Part shown: positions 50,612 through 59,856 of the stretch, one piece after another
Position numbering within the stretch: the stretch's first letter is position 1
Layout: each line of letters begins with the position of its first letter
NCBI RefSeq assembly: GCF_964048965.1
Contig: NZ_OZ040189.1
Span: 3,872,154-3,936,153, forward strand
From: Tenacibaculum sp. 190130A14a
Lineage (GTDB): Bacteria; Bacteroidota; Bacteroidia; Flavobacteriales; Flavobacteriaceae
Length of the DNA stretch: 64,000 nucleotides
Direction of reading: 5' to 3'
Notes under the pieces: model-generated
The model's database searches: none
Seen by the model: only the letters and a program-made list of their open reading frames with translations
Told to the model about the DNA's origin: nothing
Program-made: the position numbers and the translations under genes

Positions 50612-51902
50612 TTCGAGTAACTTTAACTTGTTTAATTCTTTTCTTGTCTACCACTTCAATAGTAAACGTATATTGGTTATAATTTATTTTCTCTCCTTTT
50701 TTAGGAAACTTACCTGAGACTTCTAATATAAAGCCCGCTAAAGTTTCACTTTCTCCTTTGTCATCTTCAAACTTTTCCTCGTCTTCTTCTAAAACTCTAC
50801 AGAAATCTTTTACTGTGATTTTCCCTTCAAAAATAAAATTATTTTCATCAAGCTTAGAATAAGACAAATCATCATCATCAAACTCATCATTTATATCTCC
50901 AACAATCTCTTCAATAACATCTTCTAAGGTAACAATACCACTTGTACCTCCATATTCATCAACCACAATAGCCAAGTGCATTTTCTTTTCTTGGAACTCA
51001 CTCAATAAATCATCCAATTTCTTATTCTCAGGCACAAAAAATGATTCACGTATTAAGCTTTGCCATTTAAAGTTTTTCTTATTCAAATGCGCTAATAAAT
51101 CTTTTGCGTATAAAACCCCCTTTATATTATCAATACTTTCATGATAAACTGGGTTTCTTGAATATCCATTTGCTAAAATAATCGAAAGCACTTCTGCAAA
51201 ACTAGTATCATCTGAAATAGCACAAACATCAGTTCTAGGTTTCATTATTTGTACCGTTTCCGTATTACCAAAGGTTACAATTCCCTCTAAAATCTTCTGT
51301 TCATCTTTGGTTGTAGCATCCTCAGAGGTTAATTCCAATGCTTGAGAAAGGCGCTCTACAGATAAATTATTGTTTCTATTTCCTAATCTATTTTCAATAA
51401 TACTGGTCAAACGAATCAAAACCGAACTTAACGGAGTTAAAAAAGTATTTAACACTAAAATTGGTTTAGACATAAACCCAGCAAATTGCAACGATTTGCG
51501 TGTTGCATAAACTTTTGGCAAAACTTCTCCGAATAGTAATATTAAAAAGGTAACTAAACCTACTTCAATGAATAGTTTTACCTTATCAGACAACCCAGCA
51601 AAAAAAACTTCTCCCAAAGTCGCAAACAATAAAACAATAAGAATATTGATGAAGTTGTTTGTAATTAAAATTGTTCCTAAAAGTTTCTTCGGGTTTTCTA
51701 AAAGCCTAACCACGGTACTTTTGCCCTTTGTTTTCTCAGCAACCTCGTCTAATTCTGTTTGAGATATTGAAAAAAACGCAACCTCGGCACCAGAAACTAA
51801 TGCAGAACTGATTAAAAGCAATGTCAATGCTACACAATTCAGTATGGTTAAAGAGTCAATACTTAATAGAATAAATTGTAATGATTCGGGATCGGGTTCC
51901 AA
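50604..51902 (-). CDS. gldE: Gliding-associated protein GldE (CBS-domain, CorC/TlyC-like)
   Basis: A 432-residue membrane protein. Residues about 20-160 form a CNNM-type transmembrane domain (ISSALVSGAEVAFFSIS, LLFGEVLPKVYATR). A CBS pair (IMKPRTDVCAI, then VDEYGGTSGIVTLEDVIEEIVGD) and a C-terminal CorC_HlyC domain follow. The start must be the TTG at 51902: the frame is closed by a stop a few codons upstream and the next ATG comes after the first helices. GldE stabilises or assists GldD. ssb lies 23 bases upstream. Confidence 0.93.
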   Translation of the reverse strand: MEPDPESLQFILLSIDSLTILNCVALTLLLISSALVSGAEVAFFSISQTELDEVAEKTKGKSTVVRLLENPKKLLGTILITNNFINILIVLLFATLGEVFFAGLSDKVKLFIEVGLVTFLILLFGEVLPKVYATRKSLQFAGFMSKPILVLNTFLTPLSSVLIRLTSIIENRLGNRNNNLSVERLSQALELTSEDATTKDEQKILEGIVTFGNTETVQIMKPRTDVCAISDDTSFAEVLSIILANGYSRNPVYHESIDNIKGVLYAKDLLAHLNKKNFKWQSLIRESFFVPENKKLDDLLSEFQEKKMHLAIVVDEYGGTSGIVTLEDVIEEIVGDINDEFDDDDLSYSKLDENNFIFEGKITVKDFCRVLEEDEEKFEDDKGESETLAGFILEVSGKFPKKGEKINYNQYTFTIEVVDKKRIKQVKVTRNA

Positions 51903-51925
51903 AAAAGGCTTGTTTTAGTTAGACA

Positions 51926-52366
51926 TTAAAATGGTAAATCATCATCTTCATTATAAGATGCTGTTGGTTCTTGGTTTATTGATTGTGTTCCTGTATTACC
52001 AGGTGTCTGTGCTGGTGGCGCACTTGTTTCTTTTTTTGTTGATAAGAAAGTCATGTCTTGTACATGAATTTCTGTCGTATATCTTTTTTGTCCATCAACT
52101 TCGTACTGCCTTGTTTTTATTCTACCTTCACAATACACTCTGTCTCCTTTTGAAAGATATTTTTCACAGATCTCAGCCAGTTTATTTCGCACAACAATGT
52201 TGTGCCATTCCGTATTTGTAATACGTTCTCCAGTTTGACGATTGGTATATGTTTCGTTAGTAGCTAAAGGAAAACGCCCGATAGAGTTTCCTCCTTCAAA
52301 ATAATGCATCTTTACCTCATCTCCTAAATGCCCAATAAGCATTACTTTATTGATTGTTCCTGCCAT
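51926..52366 (-). CDS. ssb: Single-stranded DNA-binding protein
   Basis: A 146-residue SSB with an OB fold (NKVMLIGHLGDEVKM, FPLATNETY, TEWHNIVVRNKLAEICEKYLSKGDRVYCEGRI in parts), a short Thr/Pro/Gln linker and the acidic tail DDDLPF that recruits partner proteins. It has its own promoter between mutY and ssb. Confidence 0.97.
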   Translation of the reverse strand: MAGTINKVMLIGHLGDEVKMHYFEGGNSIGRFPLATNETYTNRQTGERITNTEWHNIVVRNKLAEICEKYLSKGDRVYCEGRIKTRQYEVDGQKRYTTEIHVQDMTFLSTKKETSAPPAQTPGNTGTQSINQEPTASYNEDDDLPF

Positions 52367-52389
52367 AACATTTTAATTTACGATAAAAT

Positions 52390-52397
52390 CAAATATA
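52390..52397 (-). promoter_or_regulatory. ssb promoter -7 element
   Basis: On the minus strand TATATTTG matches TAnnTTTG exactly, 23 bases before the ssb ATG and inside the 38-base mutY-ssb gap. Confidence 0.65.
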
Positions 52398-52404
52398 CAA
52401 ATTT

Positions 52405-53454
52405 TTAGATTTTGTTCTTTTGAAAATTGGTTAAAAACTTATCTATTAATACTGGTACAGGATATTCTTTTATCACATCCCAACTAATATTTGCCTGCGC
52501 ATGTTTTTCTAACTCTATTACCCAAAACTTTGTATATAAATGCTGGTGTGATAATTTATGTACTATTTCTTTTTCGTTAAACAACGATATAGACGTATTA
52601 TTGAGTGATAACTCTTGAAAATCTTCACAATTCACTAATTCTTCTAAAGTTTCAATTGATTTCTGAGTTTCTACTAAAGGAAACTCATACAACCCTTGCC
52701 AAATACCTTTGCCTTTCCTTTCATTTAATATGGTATATCCTGTTGCAGTTTTCAATACTAAATAATTAAAGTATCGTTTTCTAACTTTTATTTTTTTCTC
52801 CTTAATAGGTAAGGTACCAACTAGACCTTTTTCCAATGCAACACAACTATCAGCAATATGACATTGATCACAAAGTGGTTTTTGAGGCTTACAATGCAAC
52901 GCTCCAAAATCCATAATAGCCTGATTATACACTCCAGGTTCATCTAAATCAATCAACGTTTGCGCTAATTCTTTGAACTCCTTTATTCCTTTTGTGGAGT
53001 TAATAGGGGTAGCAACACCAAAATATCTTGAAAGAACTCGGTACACATTACCATCAACAACCGCTGCTGCTTCATTAAAACAAATAGATGCAATGGCTGA
53101 AGCTGTATAATCTCCAATACCTTTCAATTTTAACAATTCTTTATAACTTGTTGGAAACTCTCCATTCAATTCGTTGGCTACATACTTAGCCGTAAAATGT
53201 AAATTTCTTGCTCTTGAGTAATATCCTAGCCCTTGCCATAGTTTCAATACCTTTTCTTCAGAAGCTTCTGCCAAATCAAACACTGTAGGGAAAGCCTCTA
53301 TATACTTTAAATAATAAGGTAATCCTTGAGCCACTCGCGTTTGTTGCAGCATGATTTCGCTTAACCAAATATGGTAAGGATTCTTAGTTTTTCGCCAAGG
53401 AAGCTCTCTGTTATTTTGTAAATACCAGTATTTCAATTTGTTATTAAAATCCAT
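52405..53454 (-). CDS. mutY: A/G-specific adenine glycosylase MutY
   Basis: A 349-residue base-excision-repair enzyme that removes adenine opposite 8-oxoguanine. Visible parts are the catalytic Glu in SEIMLQQTRVAQ, the helix-hairpin-helix LLKLKGIGDYTASAIASICF with VDGNVYRVLSR after it, and the Fe-S loop CKPQKPLCDQCHIADSC (four Cys). A C-terminal NUDIX-like domain recognises 8-oxoG (GKGIWQGLYEFPLVE). Length is typical. It is divergent from the HU gene. Confidence 0.95.
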   Translation of the reverse strand: MDFNNKLKYWYLQNNRELPWRKTKNPYHIWLSEIMLQQTRVAQGLPYYLKYIEAFPTVFDLAEASEEKVLKLWQGLGYYSRARNLHFTAKYVANELNGEFPTSYKELLKLKGIGDYTASAIASICFNEAAAVVDGNVYRVLSRYFGVATPINSTKGIKEFKELAQTLIDLDEPGVYNQAIMDFGALHCKPQKPLCDQCHIADSCVALEKGLVGTLPIKEKKIKVRKRYFNYLVLKTATGYTILNERKGKGIWQGLYEFPLVETQKSIETLEELVNCEDFQELSLNNTSISLFNEKEIVHKLSHQHLYTKFWVIELEKHAQANISWDVIKEYPVPVLIDKFLTNFQKNKI

Positions 53455-53537
53455 TTTCAGAAATTTGCAATGCGAAAGTAGTGCATTTTAACAAGATAAT
53501 TTTAATCTTAAAAATTTTCGGAATAGATTAATTATCA

Positions 53538-53545
53538 TATATTTG
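53538..53545 (+). promoter_or_regulatory. HU gene promoter -7 element
   Basis: TATATTTG fits TAnnTTTG exactly, 42 bases ahead of the HU ATG. This leaves a short untranslated leader. Confidence 0.65.
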
Positions 53546-53587
53546 CATCCTCAATTTTTAAAGAAAACAAATCAAAAAATATTTATA

Positions 53588-53881
53588 ATGACAAAAGCAG
53601 ATATCGTATCGAAGATTTCAGATAAGAGCGGAATTGAAAAAGCAGATGTTTTAGCGACTGTTGAAGCATTTATGGAAGAGGTAAAAGGTGCATTAGAAAG
53701 TGGCGATAATGTTTATTTAAGAGGTTTTGGTAGTTTTATTATCAAAACAAGAGCAGAAAAAACAGGTAGAAATATTTCTAAGAATACTACTATTAAGATA
53801 CCTGCACACAACATTCCTGCTTTTAAGCCTTCAAAAGTTTTTACTGAAGGAGTTAAAGCTAAGGTGAAAGTAGAAAAATAA
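53588..53881 (+). CDS. HU/IHF-family DNA-binding protein
   Basis: A 97-residue nucleoid protein. I use the ATG at 53588 (MTKADIVSKISDKSGI), the normal HU N-terminus; codons upstream lie in the leader. The beta-arm region is FGSFIIKTRAEKTGRN, then KIPAHNIPAFKPSKVF. The arm has IPAHNIPAFKPS rather than the common PATKVPAFRPG, a Bacteroidota variant. It should bend and compact DNA. The gene for a 29-residue basic protein follows after 55 bases. Confidence 0.95.
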   Translation: MTKADIVSKISDKSGIEKADVLATVEAFMEEVKGALESGDNVYLRGFGSFIIKTRAEKTGRNISKNTTIKIPAHNIPAFKPSKVFTEGVKAKVKVEK

Positions 53882-53936
53882 TTACACGATATAATATTAA
53901 CCGAAACCCTAGGGTTTTATTAAAAACATTTTAATT

Positions 53937-54026
53937 ATGCCAAGTGGTAAAAAAAGAAAGAGAGCTAAGATCTCTACGCACAAAAGAAAAAAAAGAGCAA
54001 GAGCAAACCGTCATAAGAAAAAGTAA
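53937..54026 (+). CDS. Tiny highly basic conserved protein, 29 residues
   Basis: A 29-codon gene, well below usual annotation limits. About 17 of 29 residues are Lys or Arg (for example KKRKRAK and HKRKKRARANRHKKK), with no hydrophobic core. I recall nearly the same sequence in many Bacteroidota next to HU and RNase G. It probably binds nucleic acid or the ribosome, by charge. Its stop codon lies in the stem of a terminator, so the gene ends exactly at the hairpin. Confidence 0.78.
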   Translation: MPSGKKRKRAKISTHKRKKRARANRHKKK

Positions 54027-54043
54027 GCAGTAGCTTACTTTTT
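54021..54043 (+). terminator. Terminator overlapping the basic-protein stop codon
   Basis: Eight-base arms (54021-54028 and 54033-54040) with a 4-base loop and T-run. The left arm contains the stop codon. Confidence 0.8.
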
Positions 54044-54139
54044 CCGTTTTGCTTATACAGCTTAAAAGTTCATTGAAATCATGGTTATTTGAAACCTTAA
54101 TTGGTTTTTTAATACCTGTTCACAAATTTTAATCCGTCC

Positions 54140-54155
54140 GCACAAATTATTGTGC
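54140..54155 (+). promoter_or_regulatory. Small hairpin in the RNase G leader
   Basis: GCACAA (54140-54145) and TTGTGC (54150-54155) pair around a 4-base loop, 19 bases before the ATG. It may affect translation or be cleaved by the enzyme itself, but nothing proves that. Confidence 0.3.
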
Positions 54156-54174
54156 TGGCAAAAAATCTTTTCAG

Positions 54175-55725
54175 ATGAAAACAGAATTAATTATTCGTTC
54201 AAATTCTTCTGATATTGATTTTGCCTTACTAAGAGATGGTAAACTTACTGAATTAAACAAAGAGACGAACGGCAACAAATTTTCAGTTGGAGATATATTC
54301 CTGGCTAAAATTGGTAAAGTTATGTCTGGCTTAAATGCTGCTTTTGTAAATGTAGGTTATCCTAAAGATGGTTTTTTACACTATCATGATTTAGGACCTC
54401 AAGTACAATCTTTGAATAAATTCATTAAGAAAGTAAGCACAGGTAAATACAAAGAGTTCACTTTAAAAAACTTTCGTTCTGAAGAAGATATCAATAAAGA
54501 CGGAAGTATTACTGACGTACTAAAATCAGGTCAAAATTTATTAGTACAAATTGTAAAAGAACCCATTTCTACCAAAGGACCTCGTATAAGTTCTGAGCTA
54601 TCTATAGCAGGTAGATTTTTAGTATTAGTTCCTTTTTCAGATAGAGTATCTGTATCGCAAAAGATACAGGACAACAAGGAAAAAGAACGTTTAAAAAAAT
54701 TAGCAAGAAGTATCAAACCAAAAGGGTTTGGACTTATTTTACGTACTGTTGCCGAAGGAAAAAAGGTAGCAGAACTAGATAAAGATTTACAAAACTCGTT
54801 AGAGCGTTGGAAAAGTATGTGTAGACGTATTCCTAATCAAAACACACCAACAAAAATATTAAGCGAGTTAAACAGAGCATCTTCTATACTAAGAGATGTG
54901 ATGAATGATTCTTTTACAAGCATTGTTACCAACGATGAAGCTTTAAAACTAGAAATCAAGGAATATTTACAAGAAATATATCCTGAAAAAGAAAAAATTG
55001 TAAAATTACATCGTTCACAAACTCCTATTTTTGAAAAATATGGGATAGAACGACAAATTAAAACATCGTTTGGTAAAACAGTTTCTATGAGCAAAGGTGC
55101 CTATTTAGTTATTGAGCACACCGAAGCTTTGCATGTTATTGATGTTAATAGTGGTAATAGATCTAACAAAGCTAAAAGCCAAGAAGAAACTGCATTAGAA
55201 GTTAACTTAATTGCTGCAACAGAAATTGCACGTCAATTACAATTACGTGATATGGGTGGTATCATTGTAGTTGATTTTATCGATATGAAATCGGCAGAAA
55301 ATCGCCAAATTTTATATCAACACCTTAAAGAAGCGATGTCTTTAGACCGTACAAAACACAAAATTTTACCTCCAAGTAAATTTGGTTTAGTACAAATTAC
55401 AAGACAGCGTGTACGACCTGAGTTACATATAAAAACTCGCGAACCTAATCCAAGCAATGGAAACAACGAAGTTGAAGCCCCAATTGTATTAGTTGAAAAA
55501 ATGGAAGGAGAGTTAGAACGCATTATTGCCAATAACAACAACAAAAACATTACCTTAAATGTACATCCTTTTATTGCAGCTTATTTAACAAAAGGAGTAA
55601 ATTCAATTCGTTTTAAATGGTTTGTAAGACATAAAAAGTGGATCAAAGTATTACCTAGAGATGCTTACCAATACTTACAATACAAATTCTTTTTTGACAA
55701 AAAGAAAAAGAAGAAAAGTAAGTAA
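54175..55725 (+). CDS. rng: Ribonuclease E/G family endoribonuclease
   Basis: A 516-residue RNase G-type enzyme. Residues about 35-130 form an S1-like RNA-binding domain (IFLAKIGKVMSGLNAAFVNVGYPKDGFLH). The catalytic domain has VIDVNSGNRSNKAKSQEETALEVNLIAATEIARQLQLRDMGGIIVVDFIDM (in parts; the two metal-binding Asp are in VIDVNSG and VDFIDM). It lacks the CxxC zinc-link of the E. coli enzyme at the usual place. It processes rRNA and mRNA in the cytoplasm. The start is an ATG without an obvious strong Shine-Dalgarno, normal for this phylum. Confidence 0.95.
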   Translation: MKTELIIRSNSSDIDFALLRDGKLTELNKETNGNKFSVGDIFLAKIGKVMSGLNAAFVNVGYPKDGFLHYHDLGPQVQSLNKFIKKVSTGKYKEFTLKNFRSEEDINKDGSITDVLKSGQNLLVQIVKEPISTKGPRISSELSIAGRFLVLVPFSDRVSVSQKIQDNKEKERLKKLARSIKPKGFGLILRTVAEGKKVAELDKDLQNSLERWKSMCRRIPNQNTPTKILSELNRASSILRDVMNDSFTSIVTNDEALKLEIKEYLQEIYPEKEKIVKLHRSQTPIFEKYGIERQIKTSFGKTVSMSKGAYLVIEHTEALHVIDVNSGNRSNKAKSQEETALEVNLIAATEIARQLQLRDMGGIIVVDFIDMKSAENRQILYQHLKEAMSLDRTKHKILPPSKFGLVQITRQRVRPELHIKTREPNPSNGNNEVEAPIVLVEKMEGELERIIANNNNKNITLNVHPFIAAYLTKGVNSIRFKWFVRHKKWIKVLPRDAYQYLQYKFFFDKKKKKKSK

Positions 55726-55746
55726 GGCATTATCTTATTATGAAAT

Positions 55747-55778
55747 AAAAAGCTCAATTCTATAGAATTGAGCTTTTT
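55747..55778. terminator. Bidirectional terminator between rng and patatin genes
   Basis: Fourteen-base arms (55747-55760 and 55765-55778) with a 4-base loop and T-runs on both sides, between convergent genes. Confidence 0.9.
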
Positions 55779-55785
55779 TTATGCT

Positions 55786-57990
55786 TTAAAACCAAAAACC
55801 TAGGTTGAGTAACCAGTATTTTTCATTGTGGTCTGGAGACCAGCTATACTTCAATTCAATGGGGCCTAAAAAAGTTTCTAAACTATAACCTACTGCATAA
55901 CCTGACTTGGTGTTCTTAAACAAACTACCGCTTTTTAAGACATCTTCTTCCACTCTTGCATAGTTTGCTATAAACATTGCATATTGTTTATTAAAAACTT
56001 CATATCGCAGGTTAAATTCCGACCTCAAAAAGGATTGGTTGGTTAGTTCTGAAACATCATACCCATAAAAAGGAACAAAATTGTTAATTAGGTTCTGATT
56101 GTACCCTCCTAACCTGTAATCGAATATTAATGACGACTTTTTTCCTAAGGTATATCCAGCATCTGAGATATATTGAAAAGTAAGTTTATCCATAAAAGTA
56201 GTTGCAAAACTCACACTTCCTTGCAATTGAGAAAATTGCTGAAATGGCTGTTGTGCACTACTATGAAACTCATTTAATCTATCATTTCTATCTGACCACA
56301 TATACCATTTAAAACCAATATCTGCATGAAAACCTTTTGTTGGAAACATTTTCTTATCAAAAGTATCCAGTTTCAGAAAGATAAATGAATTTATATAATT
56401 ACTATCATCAAATATAATTTCATCTCCGTTAGGATCTAAAATGGTTTCTGTTGAAACTTTAATCTTCTTATTTTCTACACCAAACCCTAAAGCAAACTTC
56501 TTATCTAAGGTTGTTTGAACAAATAGTTTATTGGTGAAATCTTCATACTTCGCATTGATATTATCTACTTGTTCATTAAATGGAAAGTTATTTTTAAAAG
56601 AATTATATCTTGATGAAAATCCGAAACTCGGAGCCAAACCATTATCTATAAAATACTCTAAATTATAACGTATTCTATCACCTACTCCTAAATCAAACAA
56701 TAACTCGTCATTTTGAAATAATAACTTCTTATGATTATACCCTAATAGTACAGCCGATTTATACAATAAATCATAATGCAACCCTAAACGTACAAATCGT
56801 TCTATTTCATCTTCCTTTAAACTAACCACCAACTTTTTTCCTTTAAACGAAGGTTCTAAGTGATAATCAATTCTTTTAAAGTTATTCGTAGCGGTTAAGG
56901 TACCAATCTTTTTTGAAATCATTTTGTAAGAAGAAGTATCTCCTTCCTTCAATTGTAATTTTCCTAAAACATAGTTATTTGTATAATTCTTATTTCCATT
57001 TATTACAATTCGATCAATTAAAAAATTGGTTGGTTTTAGCTTTAATTTTGGTCTTTTTATTTTCTTTTTCTGAAGTTTAGCAATACTATCAAAAACCGCT
57101 TTATAAGGTTTTGCTGACTTTACTCCTTCTCTAATAATTCCATCTTTTTTATCAAAAGAAATAACACTATACTCCAATATATCTGGTCTCATGTATATGT
57201 CTAACAACTCCACTTGCTCATCAGATTTTTTATACATCTGAAAGTTAATTATCTGCATTAATAGCGAAGCAATAGAGGATAACTCTTCTCTTTTTAGTAG
57301 TTGTCCTTGAACATTTACTCCAATAATTAAATCAACTCCCTTTTTTTTCATAATATCAACTGGGAAGTTATTTACCACACCGCCATCTACCAGTAATTTC
57401 CCATCAATATCAACTGGGTTTAACAATGAAGGAAAAGCAGCACTCGCTCTTAATGCTAATGGCAAGGATCCTTTTTCTAAAATTACCTCTTCGCTTGTTT
57501 CTATGTTTGTAGCAACACAGTAAAAAGGTATTGGAAGTTTTGAAAAATCATTGATATCATCTACTGGGGCGAGTAGTTCTGTTAAAAAGTTTAAAACATT
57601 TTGTCCTTTTGAAAGCCCTAAAGGCAATCCTAAACCATCTTTTTTAATTGGTAAGGATATCGCATACTTTTCTCCGTACTCTTTGGTAAAAAAAGGCTTC
57701 TCCCTTCTAGGAATTTCATCTTGTAATAATGAAACAAAATCTATTTCTCTTACTATTTTTTCTATTTGATTCGGTGAATATCCAGAGGCATATAAACCAC
57801 CTACAATACTTCCCATACTAGTTCCACCAATATAATCAACTTGCACTCCAGCTTTTTCTAACTCCTGAAGTACTCCTATGTGCGCAAATCCTTTAGCTCC
57901 TCCTCCACTAAGAACTAAACCAATTTTAGGCTGTTCTTGTGAAAACAAGAACAAGGGTAAAAACAATAAACATAGCAGCAATTTTTTCAT
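55786..57990 (-). CDS. Patatin-like phospholipase with POTRA and Omp85-like barrel
   Basis: A 734-residue exported protein (signal peptide ending LFSQE). The patatin domain has the oxyanion loop GGGAKG (29-34), the nucleophile Ser58 in GGTSMGS and the catalytic Asp202 in VDGG. About residues 325-400 resemble a POTRA domain (FLIDRIVINGNKNYTNNYVLGKLQLKEGD), and the rest is a beta-barrel ending in Phe (LLNLGFWF). This is the PlpD-type arrangement, which may secrete or present the lipase at the outer membrane. It is co-directional with uvrC, 5 bases away. Confidence 0.93.
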   Translation of the reverse strand: MKKLLLCLLFLPLFLFSQEQPKIGLVLSGGGAKGFAHIGVLQELEKAGVQVDYIGGTSMGSIVGGLYASGYSPNQIEKIVREIDFVSLLQDEIPRREKPFFTKEYGEKYAISLPIKKDGLGLPLGLSKGQNVLNFLTELLAPVDDINDFSKLPIPFYCVATNIETSEEVILEKGSLPLALRASAAFPSLLNPVDIDGKLLVDGGVVNNFPVDIMKKKGVDLIIGVNVQGQLLKREELSSIASLLMQIINFQMYKKSDEQVELLDIYMRPDILEYSVISFDKKDGIIREGVKSAKPYKAVFDSIAKLQKKKIKRPKLKLKPTNFLIDRIVINGNKNYTNNYVLGKLQLKEGDTSSYKMISKKIGTLTATNNFKRIDYHLEPSFKGKKLVVSLKEDEIERFVRLGLHYDLLYKSAVLLGYNHKKLLFQNDELLFDLGVGDRIRYNLEYFIDNGLAPSFGFSSRYNSFKNNFPFNEQVDNINAKYEDFTNKLFVQTTLDKKFALGFGVENKKIKVSTETILDPNGDEIIFDDSNYINSFIFLKLDTFDKKMFPTKGFHADIGFKWYMWSDRNDRLNEFHSSAQQPFQQFSQLQGSVSFATTFMDKLTFQYISDAGYTLGKKSSLIFDYRLGGYNQNLINNFVPFYGYDVSELTNQSFLRSEFNLRYEVFNKQYAMFIANYARVEEDVLKSGSLFKNTKSGYAVGYSLETFLGPIELKYSWSPDHNEKYWLLNLGFWF

Positions 57991-57995
57991 TTCTA

Positions 57996-59786
57996 TTATT
58001 TTTTATGGTAATGGTTATATATTTTCTGTGCTCTTGAACTTCCAACTACTTGTATTAAATCTTCTAAAGAAGCTTCTTTTACTCTCTTTGCCGACTTAAA
58101 TTTACGCAAAAGATTGGTGATTGTTTGTTTTCCAATATCTGGTATTTGTTCTAATTCAGATTGAATAGCACTTTTACTTCGTTTATTCCTGTGAAATGTA
58201 ATTCCAAAACGATGCGCTTCATTTCGTAAATGTTGAATTATTTTAAGAGTTTCTGATTTTTTATCTAAATACAAAGGAATAGAGTCACCTGGGTAATATA
58301 TCTCTTCCAATCGTTTCGCTATACCTATAATAGCTATTTTTCCTCTTAATCCTAACTCATCTAAGCTTTTTAGTGCGGATGAAAGTTGACCTTTTCCTCC
58401 ATCAATTACAATTAATTGAGGTAAAGGTTGGTCTTCTTCCAACAACCGTTTATATCTTCTATACACCACTTCCTCCATAGAAGCAAAATCATCAGGCCCT
58501 TCCACTGTTTTTATGTTAAAATGTCGATACTCTTTCTTACTTGGTTTTCCGTCTCTAAAAACCACACAGGCCGCCACTGGGTGCGTTCCTTGAATATTAG
58601 AGTTATCAAAACATTCAATATGCCTTGGTTCCTTTCCTAATCGTAAATCCTTTTGCATTTGACCCATAATACGCTTCACATGTCTATCTGGGTCCACAAT
58701 TTTTATTTGTTTAAATTGTTCTTGACGGTAATATTTGGCATTTCTTTCCGATAAATCTACAATACGTTTTTTATCTCCAAGTTTTGGTACCGTAACTTTT
58801 ATTTTTTCACCTAAATCAACTTCAAAAGGAACATATACTTCTCTTGAAAGAGAGTTAAACCTATTGCGTGTTTCAATAATAAACAGTTCTAACAACTCTT
58901 TATCTGTCTCCTCTAGCTTTTTCTTTATTTCTGTAGTGTAAGATTGTACTATGGATCCGTTCATTACTTTAAAAAAGTTCGCGTACCCATGAGATTCATC
59001 TGAAATAATTGAAAATACATCAACATTGTTAATGGATGGATTGACAACTGTTGATTTAGCCTGGTAATTTTCTAATGCTTGTATCTTCTCTTTTACCTCT
59101 TGCGCTTCTTCAAATCTCATTTCTTGTGCATAGTTCACCATAAGAGATTTCAGTTTTATAACACTCTCTTTAAAATCTCCTTTAATAATATTACGAATAT
59201 CATTAATATCGGCCATGTACTGTTCTTCAGTTTGAGTACTTCGACTAGGATTTTTCAAACTTTTAATTTGATGTTCTAAAGAACCTATATAATGCTGGTA
59301 ATTACTCTTCTTTCGTCCAATATCGTATTTGTAAGTTCTTACTGAGTAAATCTCGTCAATCAAATAAAACAGCGAGTTTATTGTTTTTACACTTGTGTAA
59401 GGTCCAAAATACTCCGAACCATCTTTAATTACTCTACGGGTCATAAACACCCTTGGAAAACGTTCTTTTTTAATACAAATCCACGGATACGTTTTATCAT
59501 CCTTAAGCATTACATTATACTTCGGTTGATGTTTTTTTATCAGACTATTTTCAAGTAATAATGCATCCGTCTCGGTATCGACAACTATATGTTCAATTCG
59601 AACAATCTTTTTCACCAAAACACGTGTTTTTCCATACTCGTGATTCTTTGTAAAATAAGAAGAAACTCGCTTTTTTAAGTTTTTGGCTTTTCCAACGTAA
59701 ATAATGACATCATCTTTATCAAAATATTGATATACCCCTGGAGAATTGGGCAATGTTTTTATTTGTAGTTCTAATGGTGTTGGCAT
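57996..59786 (-). CDS. uvrC: Excinuclease ABC subunit C
   Basis: A 596-residue nucleotide-excision nuclease. The N-terminal GIY-YIG domain (SPGVYQYFDKDDVIIYVGKAKNLKKRV) makes the 3' cut. A UVR motif (MRFEEAQEVKEKIQALE) binds UvrB. The RNase-H-like domain (ECFDNSNIQGTHPVAACVVFRDGKPSKKEYR, IDGGKGQL) makes the 5' cut, and helix-hairpin-helix motifs lie at the end. The length is normal. The patatin gene follows after 5 bases. Confidence 0.97.
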   Translation of the reverse strand: MPTPLELQIKTLPNSPGVYQYFDKDDVIIYVGKAKNLKKRVSSYFTKNHEYGKTRVLVKKIVRIEHIVVDTETDALLLENSLIKKHQPKYNVMLKDDKTYPWICIKKERFPRVFMTRRVIKDGSEYFGPYTSVKTINSLFYLIDEIYSVRTYKYDIGRKKSNYQHYIGSLEHQIKSLKNPSRSTQTEEQYMADINDIRNIIKGDFKESVIKLKSLMVNYAQEMRFEEAQEVKEKIQALENYQAKSTVVNPSINNVDVFSIISDESHGYANFFKVMNGSIVQSYTTEIKKKLEETDKELLELFIIETRNRFNSLSREVYVPFEVDLGEKIKVTVPKLGDKKRIVDLSERNAKYYRQEQFKQIKIVDPDRHVKRIMGQMQKDLRLGKEPRHIECFDNSNIQGTHPVAACVVFRDGKPSKKEYRHFNIKTVEGPDDFASMEEVVYRRYKRLLEEDQPLPQLIVIDGGKGQLSSALKSLDELGLRGKIAIIGIAKRLEEIYYPGDSIPLYLDKKSETLKIIQHLRNEAHRFGITFHRNKRSKSAIQSELEQIPDIGKQTITNLLRKFKSAKRVKEASLEDLIQVVGSSRAQKIYNHYHKK

Positions 59787-59856
59787 ACAACGAAAATACG
59801 ACTTCTAAAAAAAATATTCCCAGTAAAGACGTACTTTTACCCTTATTTATTTTACA

